A stretch of DNA of 64,000 bases from Rikenellaceae bacterium (GCA_015060065.1 SUZF01000007.1:1-64000); one strand, 5' to 3'; shown: positions 53,201 through 62,106, counted from the first letter of the stretch. The notes: generated by a model not told the origin, from the sequence alone. Translations and numbers: made by a program.

Positions 53201-53379
53201 CGATGGCAGTGGGTACGGGCGTCGGCTCCGAGATGTGGAACTCGCTCGGTATGACGGTGGCTTGGGGACTTTCGTTCTCGACATTGGTAACACTATTACT
53301 TATCCCTGTACTCTATTGTATCCTTGCGCTCCGCGAAGAGCGTAAGGCTGCAAAGAGACTTGCTAAACTTAATGCATAA
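50272..53379 (+). CDS. RND-family efflux transporter permease (AcrB/HAE1 type)
   Basis: The 1035-aa inner-membrane pump has 12 expected helices and two large periplasmic loops. Landmarks are the N-terminal AVNNPITTILVFVAVAILGIFSLVKLPIDMFP, LTSKSKENISMVILQFEYGIDPDVA, the TM4 segment SSISISIGMVVDNAIVILENI with the proton-relay Asp, and the duplicated half (LGVLMLVGIVVNNGIILVDYTRLL). The C-terminal half has GQSSVDVELYGYSL-like docking-domain strands. It exports hydrophobic or amphipathic compounds using the proton gradient; the substrate range is unknown. Confidence 0.95.
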   Translation: MNIYKTAVNNPITTILVFVAVAILGIFSLVKLPIDMFPHIDANTILVVTAYPGASAEDIEENVTKPLENSLNSVEDLKHLTSKSKENISMVILQFEYGIDPDVATADVRDKLDMVVQALPDEVNKPIIMKFSPDEMPIMMMSIKADESWSGLAKIIDEQVSTPLARVKGVGTVSVAGIPARQIQIYCDPYKLEAYGMTIENIAQIIAAENRSIPGGTFDVGSNTYSLRVDQEFTGAKEMESIVIGTRGGANIYLRDVATITDTQEERTQEGFNNGERAGMLIVQKQNGANTVDISRKVLKELEKIRPTLPSDVRIEPFIDNSDNIMDTAQSLIDTILTTFIIVMFVVMLMLGRWRAMFIIILTIPISMLSSLIYLLMTGSTLNIITMSSISISIGMVVDNAIVILENITQHIDRGSRVKQAAIFATKEMGMSVIASTLTTLAVFLPLTMIEGMAGILFGPMGWMVTITLTVSMAAALTFTPVLCSLIMKQNPKKSKIQKWVDKGMGGLENFYGAVLKWCVNHRKTFVFGALALFFGVILGIAPQIKTEFVPANDNARISVKIKLPMGTRQEITRDLALRIDKEFREKYPEIKTIGMTEGVADSDNAFASIQENGTHFISMNMHLLKKTERERSLTEICDGMRKDLEKYSEIRTYEVIESGQKGGAGGQSSVDVELYGYSLDETDRVAAEIKEMMLGFESCSEVVISREEYTPEFQVVFDREKLAMNGLNVATAGTYLRNRVNGAVASYYREDGEEYDILVRYAKEFRESKEALENVTIYSPTTGGAIKVRDLGTVIETVSPPSIERKDRSRYVKISGSVAHGYAVSDLVAATTAGLNKMDLPAGITWDFGGSYEDQQDTFRDMFMLLALMVILVFVIMASQFESLSYPFIIMFSLPFAVVGVLLGLWISGTPLSIMGLLGVLMLVGIVVNNGIILVDYTRLLQGRGMPVLDAAVAAGRSRMRPILMTTLTTVLGMVPMAVGTGVGSEMWNSLGMTVAWGLSFSTLVTLLLIPVLYCILALREERKAAKRLAKLNA

Positions 53380-53384
53380 CGATT

Positions 53385-53678
53385 ATGAAAGCGATATTTA
53401 TAGCCTGCAATCAGGCACTTTATAATGAGGTACAACAAGAGATGGCGGCATTGGGCGTTCGGGGATATACCTCGTGGGAGGAGGTTACAGGCTGTGGAAT
53501 GACAACCGGGGAGCCTCACCTGGGCGATGCCGTATGGCCCACTCTTAACTCGGCTATAATCTCTATCACGGAGGATGATAAGGCAGAGGCTCTGCTCGCT
53601 GCCCTTCGCAAACTCGACGAGGAGAACTCTAAACTCGGTCTTCGAGCCTTCTGGTGGAGCGTAGGAGGTACAATTTAG
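53385..53678 (+). CDS. PG0541-type small transporter-associated protein (97 aa)
   Basis: The 97-aa cytoplasmic protein (MKAIFIACNQALYNEVQQEM) starts 5 nt after the RND gene. It has an alternating beta-alpha-beta pattern like PII-type signal proteins, with AALGVRGYTSWEEVTGCGMTTGEPHLGDAVWPTLNSAII and a hydrophobic end AFWWSVGGTI. Proteins of this kind are regularly encoded last in Bacteroidota RND operons. A regulatory role on the pump is an inference from position and fold. Confidence 0.85.
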   Translation: MKAIFIACNQALYNEVQQEMAALGVRGYTSWEEVTGCGMTTGEPHLGDAVWPTLNSAIISITEDDKAEALLAALRKLDEENSKLGLRAFWWSVGGTI

Positions 53679-53772
53679 GGCGTTTTCCGGCCGCGAGGTG
53701 TGTAGGGTTGGTTGAGTTGCTTTTTGTGTAATTTAACCCCTTAAAACGCCTCTGGCGAAATGGAGTTTTGAT

Positions 53773-53818
53773 AGTTGGGGCTGTCTGACTTTACGGTCGG
53801 ACAGCCCCAACTGTTTTT
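53773..53818 (+). terminator. Strong terminator at the end of the efflux operon
   Basis: AGTTGGGGCTGTC with flanking TGAC pairs with GGTCGGACAGCCCCAACT around a short loop, followed by GTTTTT. It is followed by the convergent GNAT gene. Confidence 0.9.
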
Positions 53819-53829
53819 GGCGAATTTTC

Positions 53830-54267
53830 TTAATGTAGTTTTAGTCGAAAAACTGTGGTTGGAACCTCCTCGAATCCAACCTTGCAATAGAGGGCGCGAG
53901 CCTCCTTGCGGGAGGGTCTTGATGTTAGATTTACATTGTCTGCTCCGCGCTCTTTTGCAATCTCCAAAGCGCGTTCGACAAGGGCGCGACCGATGCCCCG
54001 ACCGCGATATGCGGAGTCGGTAATAACATCCTCAATCCAAGCCTTGCAATATGTTGGTATATCGAAGAATACGAGAGTTAGAACACCTGCTATCGTGCCG
54101 TCTTCATCGGTGGCGGCAAGCAGGTGTGTTGTGTGCGATTCGACGATGCGTTGCAATCGCTCGGCTGTTGGAATCGGGGCGTCTTCCGAGAGTTGTGGAG
54201 TGAGCCTTTCAAAAGCCTTGATTAGGCTTTCGTCGCAATGTTCTATTTCGGCAATTTTTATGTTCAT
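53830..54267 (-). CDS. GNAT-family N-acetyltransferase
   Basis: The start at Met58 of the listed ORF (MNIKIAEIEHCDESLIKAF) gives 145 aa; the longer part overlaps the upstream terminator and is not credible. The GNAT acetyl-CoA site is DVITDSAYRGRGIGRALVERALEIAKERG, followed by VNLTSRPSRKEARALYCKVGFEE, the typical alpha4-beta7 end. The acceptor is unknown. A minus-strand TATCTTTG (54305-54312) lies about 38 nt before the start. Confidence 0.9.
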   Translation of the reverse strand: MNIKIAEIEHCDESLIKAFERLTPQLSEDAPIPTAERLQRIVESHTTHLLAATDEDGTIAGVLTLVFFDIPTYCKAWIEDVITDSAYRGRGIGRALVERALEIAKERGADNVNLTSRPSRKEARALYCKVGFEEVPTTVFRLKLH

Positions 54268-54320
54268 AAATTTTACGGTTTCTTGTTTGTTTGGGTTGTT
54301 TTTGCAAAGATAGGAAAAAA

Positions 54321-54351
54321 GAGGGGATTCCGAAAATTTCGGAATCCCCTC
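54321..54351 (-). terminator. Terminator of the nuclease gene
   Basis: GAGGGGATTCCGA pairs with TCGGAATCCCCTC with an AAATT-type loop. On the minus strand it is followed by TTTTTTCC. It is 19 nt past the stop at 54371 and just upstream of the GNAT promoter. Confidence 0.85.
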
Positions 54352-54370
54352 TCTCTGACATGCTATTTGG

Positions 54371-56188
54371 TTAGAATCCCCACTCCGCGGGGTTGTATGA
54401 CTGCTTGACAGCATCGGGGACTTCGGGGAAGAAGTCAAACTCGTTGCCCGTAAGTGCTTCGATTTCAGCCACCGAGCGCAGGTGTTCCCTGCTCAATGTG
54501 GGGTTTGTCGAGCCGGTCTGCTCGTCGGTGTCGGAGTTCGAGAACCAGAAGCCTACCGCCTTCAACTCGCTTGCCGAACACTCCTGTATGGCTTTGCCCG
54601 TGGAGCCGCTCTTGGTGCGAAGTACAATCTTGTAGAAGTGTGTAGGTACGATGCAGGTCTTGCAGATGGTTGGCAGATAGTACATATTACCGTCGATTGC
54701 TGTGGTCTGCTCGTTGGCAAAGTGCGCACCCGAAACCACGTAGAGCGTGTCGGCACAAATGTAGTTGTCCTGTATCTTCTTCTCGGCTGCTCCCCACAAA
54801 ATCTGGAAGGCGCAGTCAGCATCCTCGTTTATGAGAGATTTGGCGCGCTGCGCAGCGATATTGCTCGAATAGAAGGTCTGCTTGTTTATCTCGGCAGGGT
54901 TGCTTGCATTACCACAGCCTCGATAACTTGATGCCAACATGTGACCACGACCCCACTGATAGTGGTCGGTGTATGTCTCATCGAAGTAGGTGCGCAACGA
55001 GCAGGTGCGGCCATCAACGGGGTAGATGATTGCCGATTCGTCGTTGGTAAGGTATGGGTCGCAAGCCCACGGGTCGCTGCTGGGACGTGTTTTGCCTCCC
55101 TCCTCATATATTGCATGGTGCGGGTGTGCTATCCACATGGGCGAATGGCGACGAACATCATAGCAGTAGGAGTAGTTGCGTACTCGTTGGTTGCTTCTGA
55201 CGGTGTTGCTCCAATGGGTGTGGTAGCGGTACTCTGTCTTGGTGGTTTTAGCGTCGGGAAGTTCTGCCCACTTGTAGTTCGCTTTGGTGCCGATTTCGAT
55301 GCTCTGACCGCCTGCGGAGGTTTCGAGTCGCAGGTCGTCGATGTTGTAACCATAACTTACATTTGCGTCGGTTGGCTCGATGCGGAAACTTAACTTTGTA
55401 ACATTGCCAACAAGCGAGAATGACGCCTTCGCCAATGTCCACTCATTATATGCCGACGAGGAGGTGTAATCCAACTCTATCCACGACGAATCATCTCCCT
55501 TGACGTAGAGATTGCACTGCGAGGACATAAATGCTGCACCAAACGAGAACGTGAAGTCCTTCTCGCCATTTGTAGCGATGTTGCAAACCTCCAAATATCG
55601 GGTTTCGCCCGATGGTGCAGAGACTCGGATATAACCCTTGCCGGATGCTCCGGTGTATTTGCTTGCAGAGCCGTAGTTGTCGTTGCGCACGTAGGCAGAT
55701 CTGGTGTTGTAGGAGATGTTGCCTGCACCCTCGCCCGTGAAGTTCTGCCACGAGGTGTTCGAGTCCGCCCATCCGGTGTAGGAGGTGTTGCCGTCGAGGT
55801 TGTCGTAGTAGAGCGTTACAGCAGGTGTTGGAGTCGGGTCGTCGCCACTCTGGGGCGGGAGAACCTTGACTGTTGCTGATAGGGCAGTGTTGCCGGGGGT
55901 GCGTACCAGTAAGGTCTGCGGGGTGGTGGCAGTCATGGAGAGAATATATACGGTGGATATACCCTTCTCGCCATTCAACTGCGAGAGAGTGACGCTGCCG
56001 GAGGTGGTAATTGCCCACTTGCCGTCGGTCTCTATCTTAATCGCCTTTTTGACGTTGGCATCGAAGGTCAGTTCGCTCGGTGTTACTTTGAGGTAGGTTG
56101 CTGCCTCTTCTTCGCCTTCGGGAAGGGGTCCGCATGCCACGTAGAGAAGTGGCAACAAAACAGCGCAGAAATAGAAAAACTTTCTCAT
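54371..56188 (-). CDS. Surface lipoprotein DNA/RNA non-specific endonuclease with BACON-like domain
   Basis: The start is Met11 of the listed ORF (MRKFFYFCAVLLPLLYVAC), because the promoter's -7 element overlaps Met1. This gives 605 aa with lipobox Cys19. A BACON-like domain (about 30-115) is followed by a jelly-roll-like domain (about 125-300; YYDNLDGNTSYTGWADSNTSW). A NUC_1-type beta-beta-alpha metal nuclease occupies the C-terminal half. Its catalytic segment is GRGHMLASSYR, where the usual DRGH is GRGH, followed by NKQTFYSSNIAAQ with the metal-binding Asn. It should cut nucleic acid outside the cell, for nutrient or phosphate gain or DNA degradation. It is monocistronic. Confidence 0.88.
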   Translation of the reverse strand: MRKFFYFCAVLLPLLYVACGPLPEGEEEAATYLKVTPSELTFDANVKKAIKIETDGKWAITTSGSVTLSQLNGEKGISTVYILSMTATTPQTLLVRTPGNTALSATVKVLPPQSGDDPTPTPAVTLYYDNLDGNTSYTGWADSNTSWQNFTGEGAGNISYNTRSAYVRNDNYGSASKYTGASGKGYIRVSAPSGETRYLEVCNIATNGEKDFTFSFGAAFMSSQCNLYVKGDDSSWIELDYTSSSAYNEWTLAKASFSLVGNVTKLSFRIEPTDANVSYGYNIDDLRLETSAGGQSIEIGTKANYKWAELPDAKTTKTEYRYHTHWSNTVRSNQRVRNYSYCYDVRRHSPMWIAHPHHAIYEEGGKTRPSSDPWACDPYLTNDESAIIYPVDGRTCSLRTYFDETYTDHYQWGRGHMLASSYRGCGNASNPAEINKQTFYSSNIAAQRAKSLINEDADCAFQILWGAAEKKIQDNYICADTLYVVSGAHFANEQTTAIDGNMYYLPTICKTCIVPTHFYKIVLRTKSGSTGKAIQECSASELKAVGFWFSNSDTDEQTGSTNPTLSREHLRSVAEIEALTGNEFDFFPEVPDAVKQSYNPAEWGF

Positions 56189-56217
56189 AATACGATTTTT
56201 TCGAAAATTGATAATCA

Positions 56218-56247
56218 CAAAGTTACAAGTTTGTGTCGAATATGCAA
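56218..56247 (-). promoter_or_regulatory. Promoter of the secreted nuclease gene
   Basis: On the minus strand TTG (complement of 56245-56247), 19 nt, TAACTTTG (56218-56225) is a full promoter match, 30 nt before the chosen ATG at 56188. Confidence 0.7.
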
Positions 56248-56341
56248 AATTTCCGTGCTGAAAAGTAAAATCGCTACAAAATGTTGTAATATTCCGCGAA
56301 ACATCCCGCCCCTTTTGTGTTGCGGAGCGGGATGTTTATTC

Positions 56342-56917
56342 CTACAAATCCTTAAAGAACACCGAATAGCGGAAATAGTGGTCGGAGATACACTGATATT
56401 CGGGTGGTATGGTAAATTGCAAATCATCCAAGACATTCAGAAATCCGCATAATACCTCTGGTGGTATTTGACGGTAAATCGAAGGCTCCGCCCAAATTTT
56501 TACTTCTGTATTCAACACCTCTCCTGTCGAATCTGTGTGGAAAGCAATTCCAATTTGTCCCTTGCCATCAAAAGCAGATTTTAGCAGGTCGTGATATCCC
56601 GCAAAGCACGATTTTACACTGTTGTATATTGCGGTTTGAGAAGGCTTGGTGTATCTGGTCTTATCTACAATCCAGTCTCCATATTGATTACGCTTAATTG
56701 TTGGGTCAGAGCAAGTTGAGGGTTCATGCTGGTTATAAACAGGCGTTGCTTGTGAATAGCACATATTTATATTGTAGATGTCCAAAACAAATATCTGACC
56801 GACGCTTGTAGTTATTACGGAGCCTTTCGTATATTGATACAACTCTTGGGCGTTGGCATATACGGTGCTGAAAACCAACACAACTAACGGCAAGAAGGGT
56901 TTTAATCCCATAAGCAT
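56342..56917 (-). CDS. Secreted protein of unknown function (191 aa)
   Basis: A signal peptide is present (MLMGLKPFLPLVVLVFSTVYANAQ; Met3 is an alternative start). The mature part has four or more cysteines (INMCYSQAT, STCSDPTIK, VKSCFAGYH, VLCGFLNVL, YQCISDH), which could form disulfides. A segment GKGQIGIAFHTDSTGEVLNTEVKIWAEP resembles the TonB C-terminal or TonB-like beta strands in tone (a GxxxxxxVDxxGxVxxVxI pattern). I do not recognise a named family. The gene is A+T-rich compared with its neighbours and has no obvious operon partner. Confidence 0.65.
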   Translation of the reverse strand: MLMGLKPFLPLVVLVFSTVYANAQELYQYTKGSVITTSVGQIFVLDIYNINMCYSQATPVYNQHEPSTCSDPTIKRNQYGDWIVDKTRYTKPSQTAIYNSVKSCFAGYHDLLKSAFDGKGQIGIAFHTDSTGEVLNTEVKIWAEPSIYRQIPPEVLCGFLNVLDDLQFTIPPEYQCISDHYFRYSVFFKDL

Positions 56918-57240
56918 AAATGTTTAAGTGGTTAAAAACTCTGGTTGTCGATTCTTCTTAAAATAACTCTCTCGCAATATAGTCACAATAATCGAATTGT
57001 GCAAATTCTGCCTTGTTTGCACTTTTTTTTGAATGATGTGTGCCAAATGGCGCATTTTGTGTTTTTAAGGGTAAATTTTATGTGAAATATATGTTGATAA
57101 TCAGTGTGTTGCGATAAATGCAATAAGTGTAATTTATTATTTTGAAAATAAAATAAGAAAAAAGAATGAACAAAACCCCAAAATGGGCGTAAATCGTTGG
57201 GAAATCAAGCAAAAACGGCAAAAAAAAGTGCATATATATA
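56918..57240. other. A+T-rich intergenic region, no gene seen
   Basis: This stretch upstream of the ribosomal operon is strongly A+T-rich with many T- and A-runs. I see no RNA gene or repeat in it; the listed 83-aa minus-strand ORF (57078-57329) is low-complexity Phe/Ile-rich and overlaps the ribosomal promoter, so I do not accept it. Confidence 0.6.
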
Positions 57241-57269
57241 TTGTGGAATCGAAAAAATGTGTACCTTTG
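57241..57269 (+). promoter_or_regulatory. Promoter of the str-S10 ribosomal operon
   Basis: TTG (57241-57243), 18 nt, then TACCTTTG (57262-57269). The leader to the rpsL ATG is about 75 nt and may hold autoregulatory structure, but no clear hairpin was identified. Confidence 0.7.
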
Positions 57270-57351
57270 CAGTCCGATTGGAAGATTAAAAACGAAATTT
57301 TGGGGTCGAAACCCCGTGAGTATTAACAATTAAAGGATAAAAAACGTTAAA

Positions 57352-57735
57352 ATGCCAACTATTCAACAGTTAGTAAGAAACGGTCGAGCAAAGATGGAGG
57401 ACAAGAGTAAGTCCCCCGCGCTCGCAGCGTGTCCTCAACGTCGTGGCGTTTGTACCCGTGTGTACACAACGACCCCGAAGAAGCCTAACTCGGCTATGCG
57501 TAAGGTGGCACGTGTAAGATTGACCAATGGCAAGGAGGTCAACGCCTACATCCCCGGAGAAGGCCACAACTTGCAGGAACACTCGATTGTATTGGTACGT
57601 GGCGGTCGTGTTAAGGACCTTCCCGGTGTTCGTTACCACCTTGTTCGTGGTGCGCTCGACTCGGCAGGTGTGGATGGTCGTCGTCAGCGTCGCTCGAAGT
57701 ACGGTGCTAAACGTCCCAAGGCAGGTAAGAAGTAA
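57352..57735 (+). CDS. rpsL: 30S ribosomal protein S12
   Basis: The 127-aa decoding-centre protein begins [20 protein letters not shown]. The conserved loops are [21 protein letters not shown] (with the Lys of streptomycin-resistance position 43 in its wild-type context) and [21 protein letters not shown], followed by a basic C-terminus. It is first in the operon, as is usual. Confidence 0.98.
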   Translation: MPTIQQLVRNGRAKMEDKSKSPALAACPQRRGVCTRVYTTTPKKPNSAMRKVARVRLTNGKEVNAYIPGEGHNLQEHSIVLVRGGRVKDLPGVRYHLVRGALDSAGVDGRRQRRSKYGAKRPKAGKK

Positions 57736-57769
57736 TCAACAAACAAACAGTTAAACAAGGAAAAGTAAA

Positions 57770-58246
57770 ATGAGAAAAGCAAAGCCAAAGAAGCGAATTC
57801 TACTTCCGGATCCGAAGTTCAATGACGTGGAAGTGACACGTTTTGTGAACAATCTTATGCTGGATGGTAAGAAGAGTATTGCCTACGCAATTTTCTATGA
57901 CTCGTTGGAGTTGGTAGGCAAGAAGATGAAGGATGCTGATAAATCTCCGCTGGAAATCTGGAAACAGGCCCTTGAGAATATCACACCCCAAGTCGAAGTT
58001 AAGTCGAAGCGTATCGGTGGTGCGACCTTCCAGGTTCCTATGGAGGTTAGACCGGAGCGCAAAGTTTCGATTTCGATGAAAAACCTTATCCTTTACTCAC
58101 GTAAGCGCTCGGGTAAGTCAATGGCAGAAAAGCTCTCAGGAGAGATAGTTGATGCCTACAACCAGATGGGTGCTGCCTTCAAGCGTAAGGAGGAGATGCA
58201 CCGTATGGCAGAGGCCAACAAAGCATTTGCACACTTCAGATTCTAA
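57770..58246 (+). CDS. rpsG: 30S ribosomal protein S7
   Basis: The 158-aa 16S rRNA 3'-domain organiser begins [19 protein letters not shown]. Conserved parts are [53 protein letters not shown] and the C-terminal [21 protein letters not shown]. It lies 34 nt after rpsL. Confidence 0.98.
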   Translation: MRKAKPKKRILLPDPKFNDVEVTRFVNNLMLDGKKSIAYAIFYDSLELVGKKMKDADKSPLEIWKQALENITPQVEVKSKRIGGATFQVPMEVRPERKVSISMKNLILYSRKRSGKSMAEKLSGEIVDAYNQMGAAFKRKEEMHRMAEANKAFAHFRF

Positions 58247-58261
58247 AAACAGGTACGTCAA

Positions 58262-60373
58262 ATGGCAAGAGATCTTAAATACACTCGTAATATCGGTATC
58301 ATGGCTCACATCGATGCCGGTAAGACCACTACCTCGGAGCGTATTCTGTTCTACACGGGTAAAACTCACAAGATTGGTGAGACCCACGAGGGTGCTGCAA
58401 CTATGGACTGGATGGTTCAGGAGCAGGAGCGCGGTATCACGATTACTTCGGCTGCTACCACCGCTTTCTGGAACTACAAGGACCATCAGTACCAGATTAA
58501 CCTGATCGATACCCCGGGACACGTTGACTTTACTGTCGAGGTGGAGCGTTCGCTCCGCGTGCTTGACGGTGCCGTTGCTACATTCTGCGCCGTAGGTGGT
58601 GTGGAGCCGCAGTCGGAGACCGTATGGCGTCAGGCTGACAAGTACAATGTTCCCCGTATCGGTTATGTTAATAAGATGGACCGTACCGGTGCCGATTTCC
58701 TCGCAGTTTGCTCGCAGATTAAGGAGCACTTCGGTGCAACTGCTCTGCCGGTAGTTCTGCCCATCGGTGTCGAGGATAAGTTCGAGGGTCTTATTGACCT
58801 TATATATAATAATGCGATCTACTACTACGACGACAAGACCGTTCGTGACAACTTCGAGTTGCGCGAGATTCCCGAAAATATGAAGGCAGAGGCTGCCGAG
58901 TGGCGTGCAAAACTCATCGAGGAGGTTGCTGCTACGGATGACGCTCTGATGGAGAAGTTCTTCGAGGATCCCGATTCGATTACCGCTGACGAGTTGATCG
59001 CTGCTATCCGCACAGCAACTATGAATATGTCGCTCGTGCCGATGCTCTGCGGTTCGTCGTTCCACAACAAGGGTGTGCAGAAGTTGCTCGACTACATTAT
59101 GGCATTCCTCCCCTCGCCGCTGGATGTTCCCGCTGTTGAGGGTACCAACCCCAAAACTGATGAGGTAGAGACTCGTAAGGCAGATGTGAATGATCCGTTC
59201 TGTGGTTTGGCATTTAAGATTGCAACCGACCCCTTTGTAGGTCGTTTGGCATTCGTGCGCGTATATTCGGGTGCGTTGGATGCAGGTTCGTACGTTTTGA
59301 ATGCTCGTAGCGGCAAGCGTGAGCGTATCAGCCGTATCTACCAGATGCACGCCAACAAGCAGAATCCTTTGGAGCGCGTAGAGGCTGGTGATATCTGTGC
59401 AGCAGTAGGTTTCAAGGAGATTCGCACCGGTGATACTCTTACCGCCGAGAATGCTCCGCTCGTACTTGAACAGATGACCTTCCCGGAGCCGGTTATCGGT
59501 TTGGCTGTTGAGCCGAAGACCCAGAAGGATCTCGATAAACTCGGCATCGCTCTCGCGAAGTTGGCAGAGGAGGATCCTACCTTCACGGTTCGTACTGATG
59601 AGGAGAGTGGTCAGACTATCATCAGCGGTATGGGTGAGCTTCACCTCGATATTATCGTTGACCGTCTGCGTCGCGAGTTCGGTGTAGAGATCAATCAGGG
59701 CGCACCGCAAGTTAATTACAAGGAGGCTCTTACTACTACGGTTCAGCACCGTGAGGTATTCAAGAAGCAGACCGGTGGTCGCGGTAAGTTCGCAGATATC
59801 ATCTTCGAAATCGGTCCCGCAGAGGAGGGTAAGGTTGGTCTTACGTTTGTTGACGAGGTTAAGGGCGGTAATATTCCGAAGGAGTTTATCCCCGCAGTCC
59901 AGAAGGGCTTCGAGTCAGCAATGGCAAACGGTGCTTTGGCAGGTTACACCATCGATGCAATGAAGGTTACCTTGAAGGATGGTTCGTTCCACCCCGTCGA
60001 TTCGGACCAGTTGTCGTTCGAAATCTGCGCCCGTAACGGTTTCCGTCAGGCAGCACCCAAGGCAGGCTCGGTAATTATGGAGCCGGTAATGTCGGTTGAG
60101 GTTGTTACCCCGGAGGAGAATATGGGTGATATCATCGGTGACCTTAACAAGCGTCGTGGTCAGATTCAGGGTATGGAGTCGAAGGGTACGGCTCGTGTCG
60201 TAAAGGCAAAGGTACCCCTCTCGGAGATGTTCGGTTATGTAACCGTTCTCCGTACCATCTCGTCGGGTCGCGCAACGTCGTCGATGGAGTTCTCGCACTT
60301 CGAGGAGGTTCCTGCTAACTTGGCAAAGGAGATCATCGAGAAGTCGGCCGGTAAACGTAAGGATTTAGAATAA
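58262..60373 (+). CDS. fusA: Elongation factor G
   Basis: The 703-aa translocation GTPase has G1 [21 protein letters not shown], the switch I region [24 protein letters not shown]3 [21 protein letters not shown] and G4 [10 protein letters not shown]. Domains II-V continue in the normal order, with [22 protein letters not shown] in domain III and [23 protein letters not shown] in domain V. The length is usual. The gene is 15 nt after rpsG. Confidence 0.98.
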   Translation: MARDLKYTRNIGIMAHIDAGKTTTSERILFYTGKTHKIGETHEGAATMDWMVQEQERGITITSAATTAFWNYKDHQYQINLIDTPGHVDFTVEVERSLRVLDGAVATFCAVGGVEPQSETVWRQADKYNVPRIGYVNKMDRTGADFLAVCSQIKEHFGATALPVVLPIGVEDKFEGLIDLIYNNAIYYYDDKTVRDNFELREIPENMKAEAAEWRAKLIEEVAATDDALMEKFFEDPDSITADELIAAIRTATMNMSLVPMLCGSSFHNKGVQKLLDYIMAFLPSPLDVPAVEGTNPKTDEVETRKADVNDPFCGLAFKIATDPFVGRLAFVRVYSGALDAGSYVLNARSGKRERISRIYQMHANKQNPLERVEAGDICAAVGFKEIRTGDTLTAENAPLVLEQMTFPEPVIGLAVEPKTQKDLDKLGIALAKLAEEDPTFTVRTDEESGQTIISGMGELHLDIIVDRLRREFGVEINQGAPQVNYKEALTTTVQHREVFKKQTGGRGKFADIIFEIGPAEEGKVGLTFVDEVKGGNIPKEFIPAVQKGFESAMANGALAGYTIDAMKVTLKDGSFHPVDSDQLSFEICARNGFRQAAPKAGSVIMEPVMSVEVVTPEENMGDIIGDLNKRRGQIQGMESKGTARVVKAKVPLSEMFGYVTVLRTISSGRATSSMEFSHFEEVPANLAKEIIEKSAGKRKDLE

Positions 60374-60387
60374 TACAAAGAAACGAT

Positions 60388-60693
60388 ATGAATCAGAAAA
60401 TTAGAATTAAGCTTAAATCTTTCGACCACAACTTGGTTGATAAGTCGGCAGAGAAAATCGTTAAGACCGTAAGAAGCACCGATGCAATGGTTAGCGGTCC
60501 GGTACCCCTGCCTACGAAGAAGCAGATTTTCACGGTAAACCGCTCGACCTTCGTAAATAAGAAGGCACGTGAGCAGTTCCAACTCTGCACCTTCAAGCGC
60601 ATCATCGACATCTACTCTTCGACTCCGAAGACTATCGACGCTCTGATGAAGCTCGAACTTCCTTCTGGTGTTGAGGTAGAGATTAAGGTGTGA
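60388..60693 (+). CDS. rpsJ: 30S ribosomal protein S10
   Basis: The 101-aa protein begins [21 protein letters not shown]. The conserved [29 protein letters not shown] loop and the [32 protein letters not shown] end are present. It is placed 14 nt after fusA, with no tuf gene between, which is the Bacteroidota arrangement. Confidence 0.98.
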   Translation: MNQKIRIKLKSFDHNLVDKSAEKIVKTVRSTDAMVSGPVPLPTKKQIFTVNRSTFVNKKAREQFQLCTFKRIIDIYSSTPKTIDALMKLELPSGVEVEIKV

Positions 60694-60741
60694 TAACCCG
60701 AAGCCCCAAGCAAGGAGGCTCGGATGGAATGGCGAAGGAGT

Positions 60742-60764
60742 GAGGTGGGCAGAGTCCCACCCTC
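60742..60764 (+). other. Hairpin in the rpsJ-rplC gap
   Basis: GGTGGG pairs with CCCACC across a 6-nt loop, extended by GAG...CTC. It sits in an unusually long 157-nt gap within an otherwise tightly packed operon. It lacks a following T-run, so it may be an attenuator, a processing site or an L3/L4 regulatory structure rather than a terminator. An A/T-rich TATATATAATATAGGTATAAC stretch follows it. Confidence 0.35.
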
Positions 60765-60850
60765 GCCCAAGCCGCAAAACAAAGTACGTATATATATAAT
60801 ATAGGTATAACAGAATCACTTTTTTATTAACAAACGTAATTAGACAAAAA

Positions 60851-61465
60851 ATGTCAGGACTAATTGGAAAGAAAATCGGAATGACTTCCGTTTACAGTGC
60901 CGAGGGTAAGAACATACCATGCACTGTCATTGAGGCTGGTCCGTGTGTAGTTACGCAAATCAAGACTGTCGAGAAGGATAACTACGAGGCAGTTCAGATT
61001 GCCTATGACGACAAGAGTGAAAAGCACACCAGCAACAGTTTGTTAGGACACTTCAAGAAAGCCGGCACTACCCCCAAACGCAAGATGGCTGAATTTAAGG
61101 GTATGCCCGAAGTGAACCTTGGCGATACGCTTACTGTCGAGATGTTCTCGGAGGAGGACTGGGTAGACGTAACCGGTATCTCGAAGGGTAAGGGCTTCCA
61201 GGGCGTTGTTAAGCGTCACGGTTTTGGTGGTGTAGGTGGTCAGACCCACGGTCAGCACAACCGCCAGCGTAAGCCGGGTTCGCTTGGTGCATCGTCTTAT
61301 CCGTCGCGCGTCTTCAAGGGTAAGCGTTTGCCCGGCCAGATGGGTGGCGAGCAGGTTAAGGTTCTTAACCTCAAAGTATTAAAGGTAATCCCCGAAAACA
61401 ATCTTATCCTTGTAAAGGGTTCGATTCCGGGGGCAAAAGGTGCTTATTTAACTATTGAGAAGTAG
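60851..61465 (+). CDS. rplC: 50S ribosomal protein L3
   Basis: The 204-aa protein starts [20 protein letters not shown]. The conserved core is [39 protein letters not shown], in which VVKRHGFGG and [12 protein letters not shown] are the family hallmarks, followed by [21 protein letters not shown]. It is the first gene of the second, tightly packed part of the operon. Confidence 0.98.
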   Translation: MSGLIGKKIGMTSVYSAEGKNIPCTVIEAGPCVVTQIKTVEKDNYEAVQIAYDDKSEKHTSNSLLGHFKKAGTTPKRKMAEFKGMPEVNLGDTLTVEMFSEEDWVDVTGISKGKGFQGVVKRHGFGGVGGQTHGQHNRQRKPGSLGASSYPSRVFKGKRLPGQMGGEQVKVLNLKVLKVIPENNLILVKGSIPGAKGAYLTIEK

Positions 61466-61466
61466 T

Positions 61467-62093
61467 ATGGAATTAGCTGTATTAAACACACAAGGACAAG
61501 AGACAGGTCGTAAGGTAGTCCTTAACGACGCAGTCTTCGGCGTGGAGGCTAATGACCACGCTATCTACCTCGACGTTAAGCAGTATTTGGCTGATCAGCG
61601 TCAGGGTACTCACAAGTCGAAGCAGCGCAACGAGGTTGCCGGCTCGACTCGCAAGTTGAAGAGACAAAAGGGTACAGGTGGCGCACGTTGCGGTAGCATC
61701 AAGTCGCCGTTGTTCCCCGGTGGCGGTCGCGTATTTGGTCCCGTACCTCGCGATTACAGCTTCAAACTCAACAAGAAGTTGAAGCAACTCGCTCGCCGTA
61801 GCGCACTCACTTACAAGGCACAGGCAGGTGCAATTACTGTGGTAGAGGCAATCTCGTTGGAGGCTCCCAAGACCAAGTCAGTAGTAGCACTTACAGAGGC
61901 TTTGAAAGTATCGGACAAGAAGGTATTGCTGGTTTTGCCGGAATCGAACCTCAACCTTCAGCTCTCGTGCCGCAACATCCCGTCGGTTAAACCGATTCTC
62001 GCTTCGAACCTCAATACCTACGAAGTGATGAATGCATCGGCTCTGGTGATGGTAGAGGGCGCAGAAAATGTATTGAATGTAATGTTAGCTTAA
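61467..62093 (+). CDS. rplD: 50S ribosomal protein L4
   Basis: The start at 61467 ([21 protein letters not shown]), one base after the rplC stop, is preferred to the track's 61455. The 208-aa protein shows the exit-tunnel loop [40 protein letters not shown] in short pieces (e.g. [15 protein letters not shown]) and the [18 protein letters not shown] helix. L4 commonly also autoregulates the S10 operon in other bacteria. Confidence 0.97.
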   Translation: MELAVLNTQGQETGRKVVLNDAVFGVEANDHAIYLDVKQYLADQRQGTHKSKQRNEVAGSTRKLKRQKGTGGARCGSIKSPLFPGGGRVFGPVPRDYSFKLNKKLKQLARRSALTYKAQAGAITVVEAISLEAPKTKSVVALTEALKVSDKKVLLVLPESNLNLQLSCRNIPSVKPILASNLNTYEVMNASALVMVEGAENVLNVMLA

Positions 62094-62106
62094 AAACGCA
62101 AGAAAA

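Noticed and set aside
57078-57329. Minus-strand ORF of 83 aa upstream of rpsL
   Set aside because: Phe/Ile/Tyr-rich translation of A+T-rich promoter DNA; it would overlap the ribosomal promoter.
58136-59749. Minus-strand ORF of 537 aa
   Set aside because: Antisense shadow of fusA, due to codon bias in a highly expressed gene.
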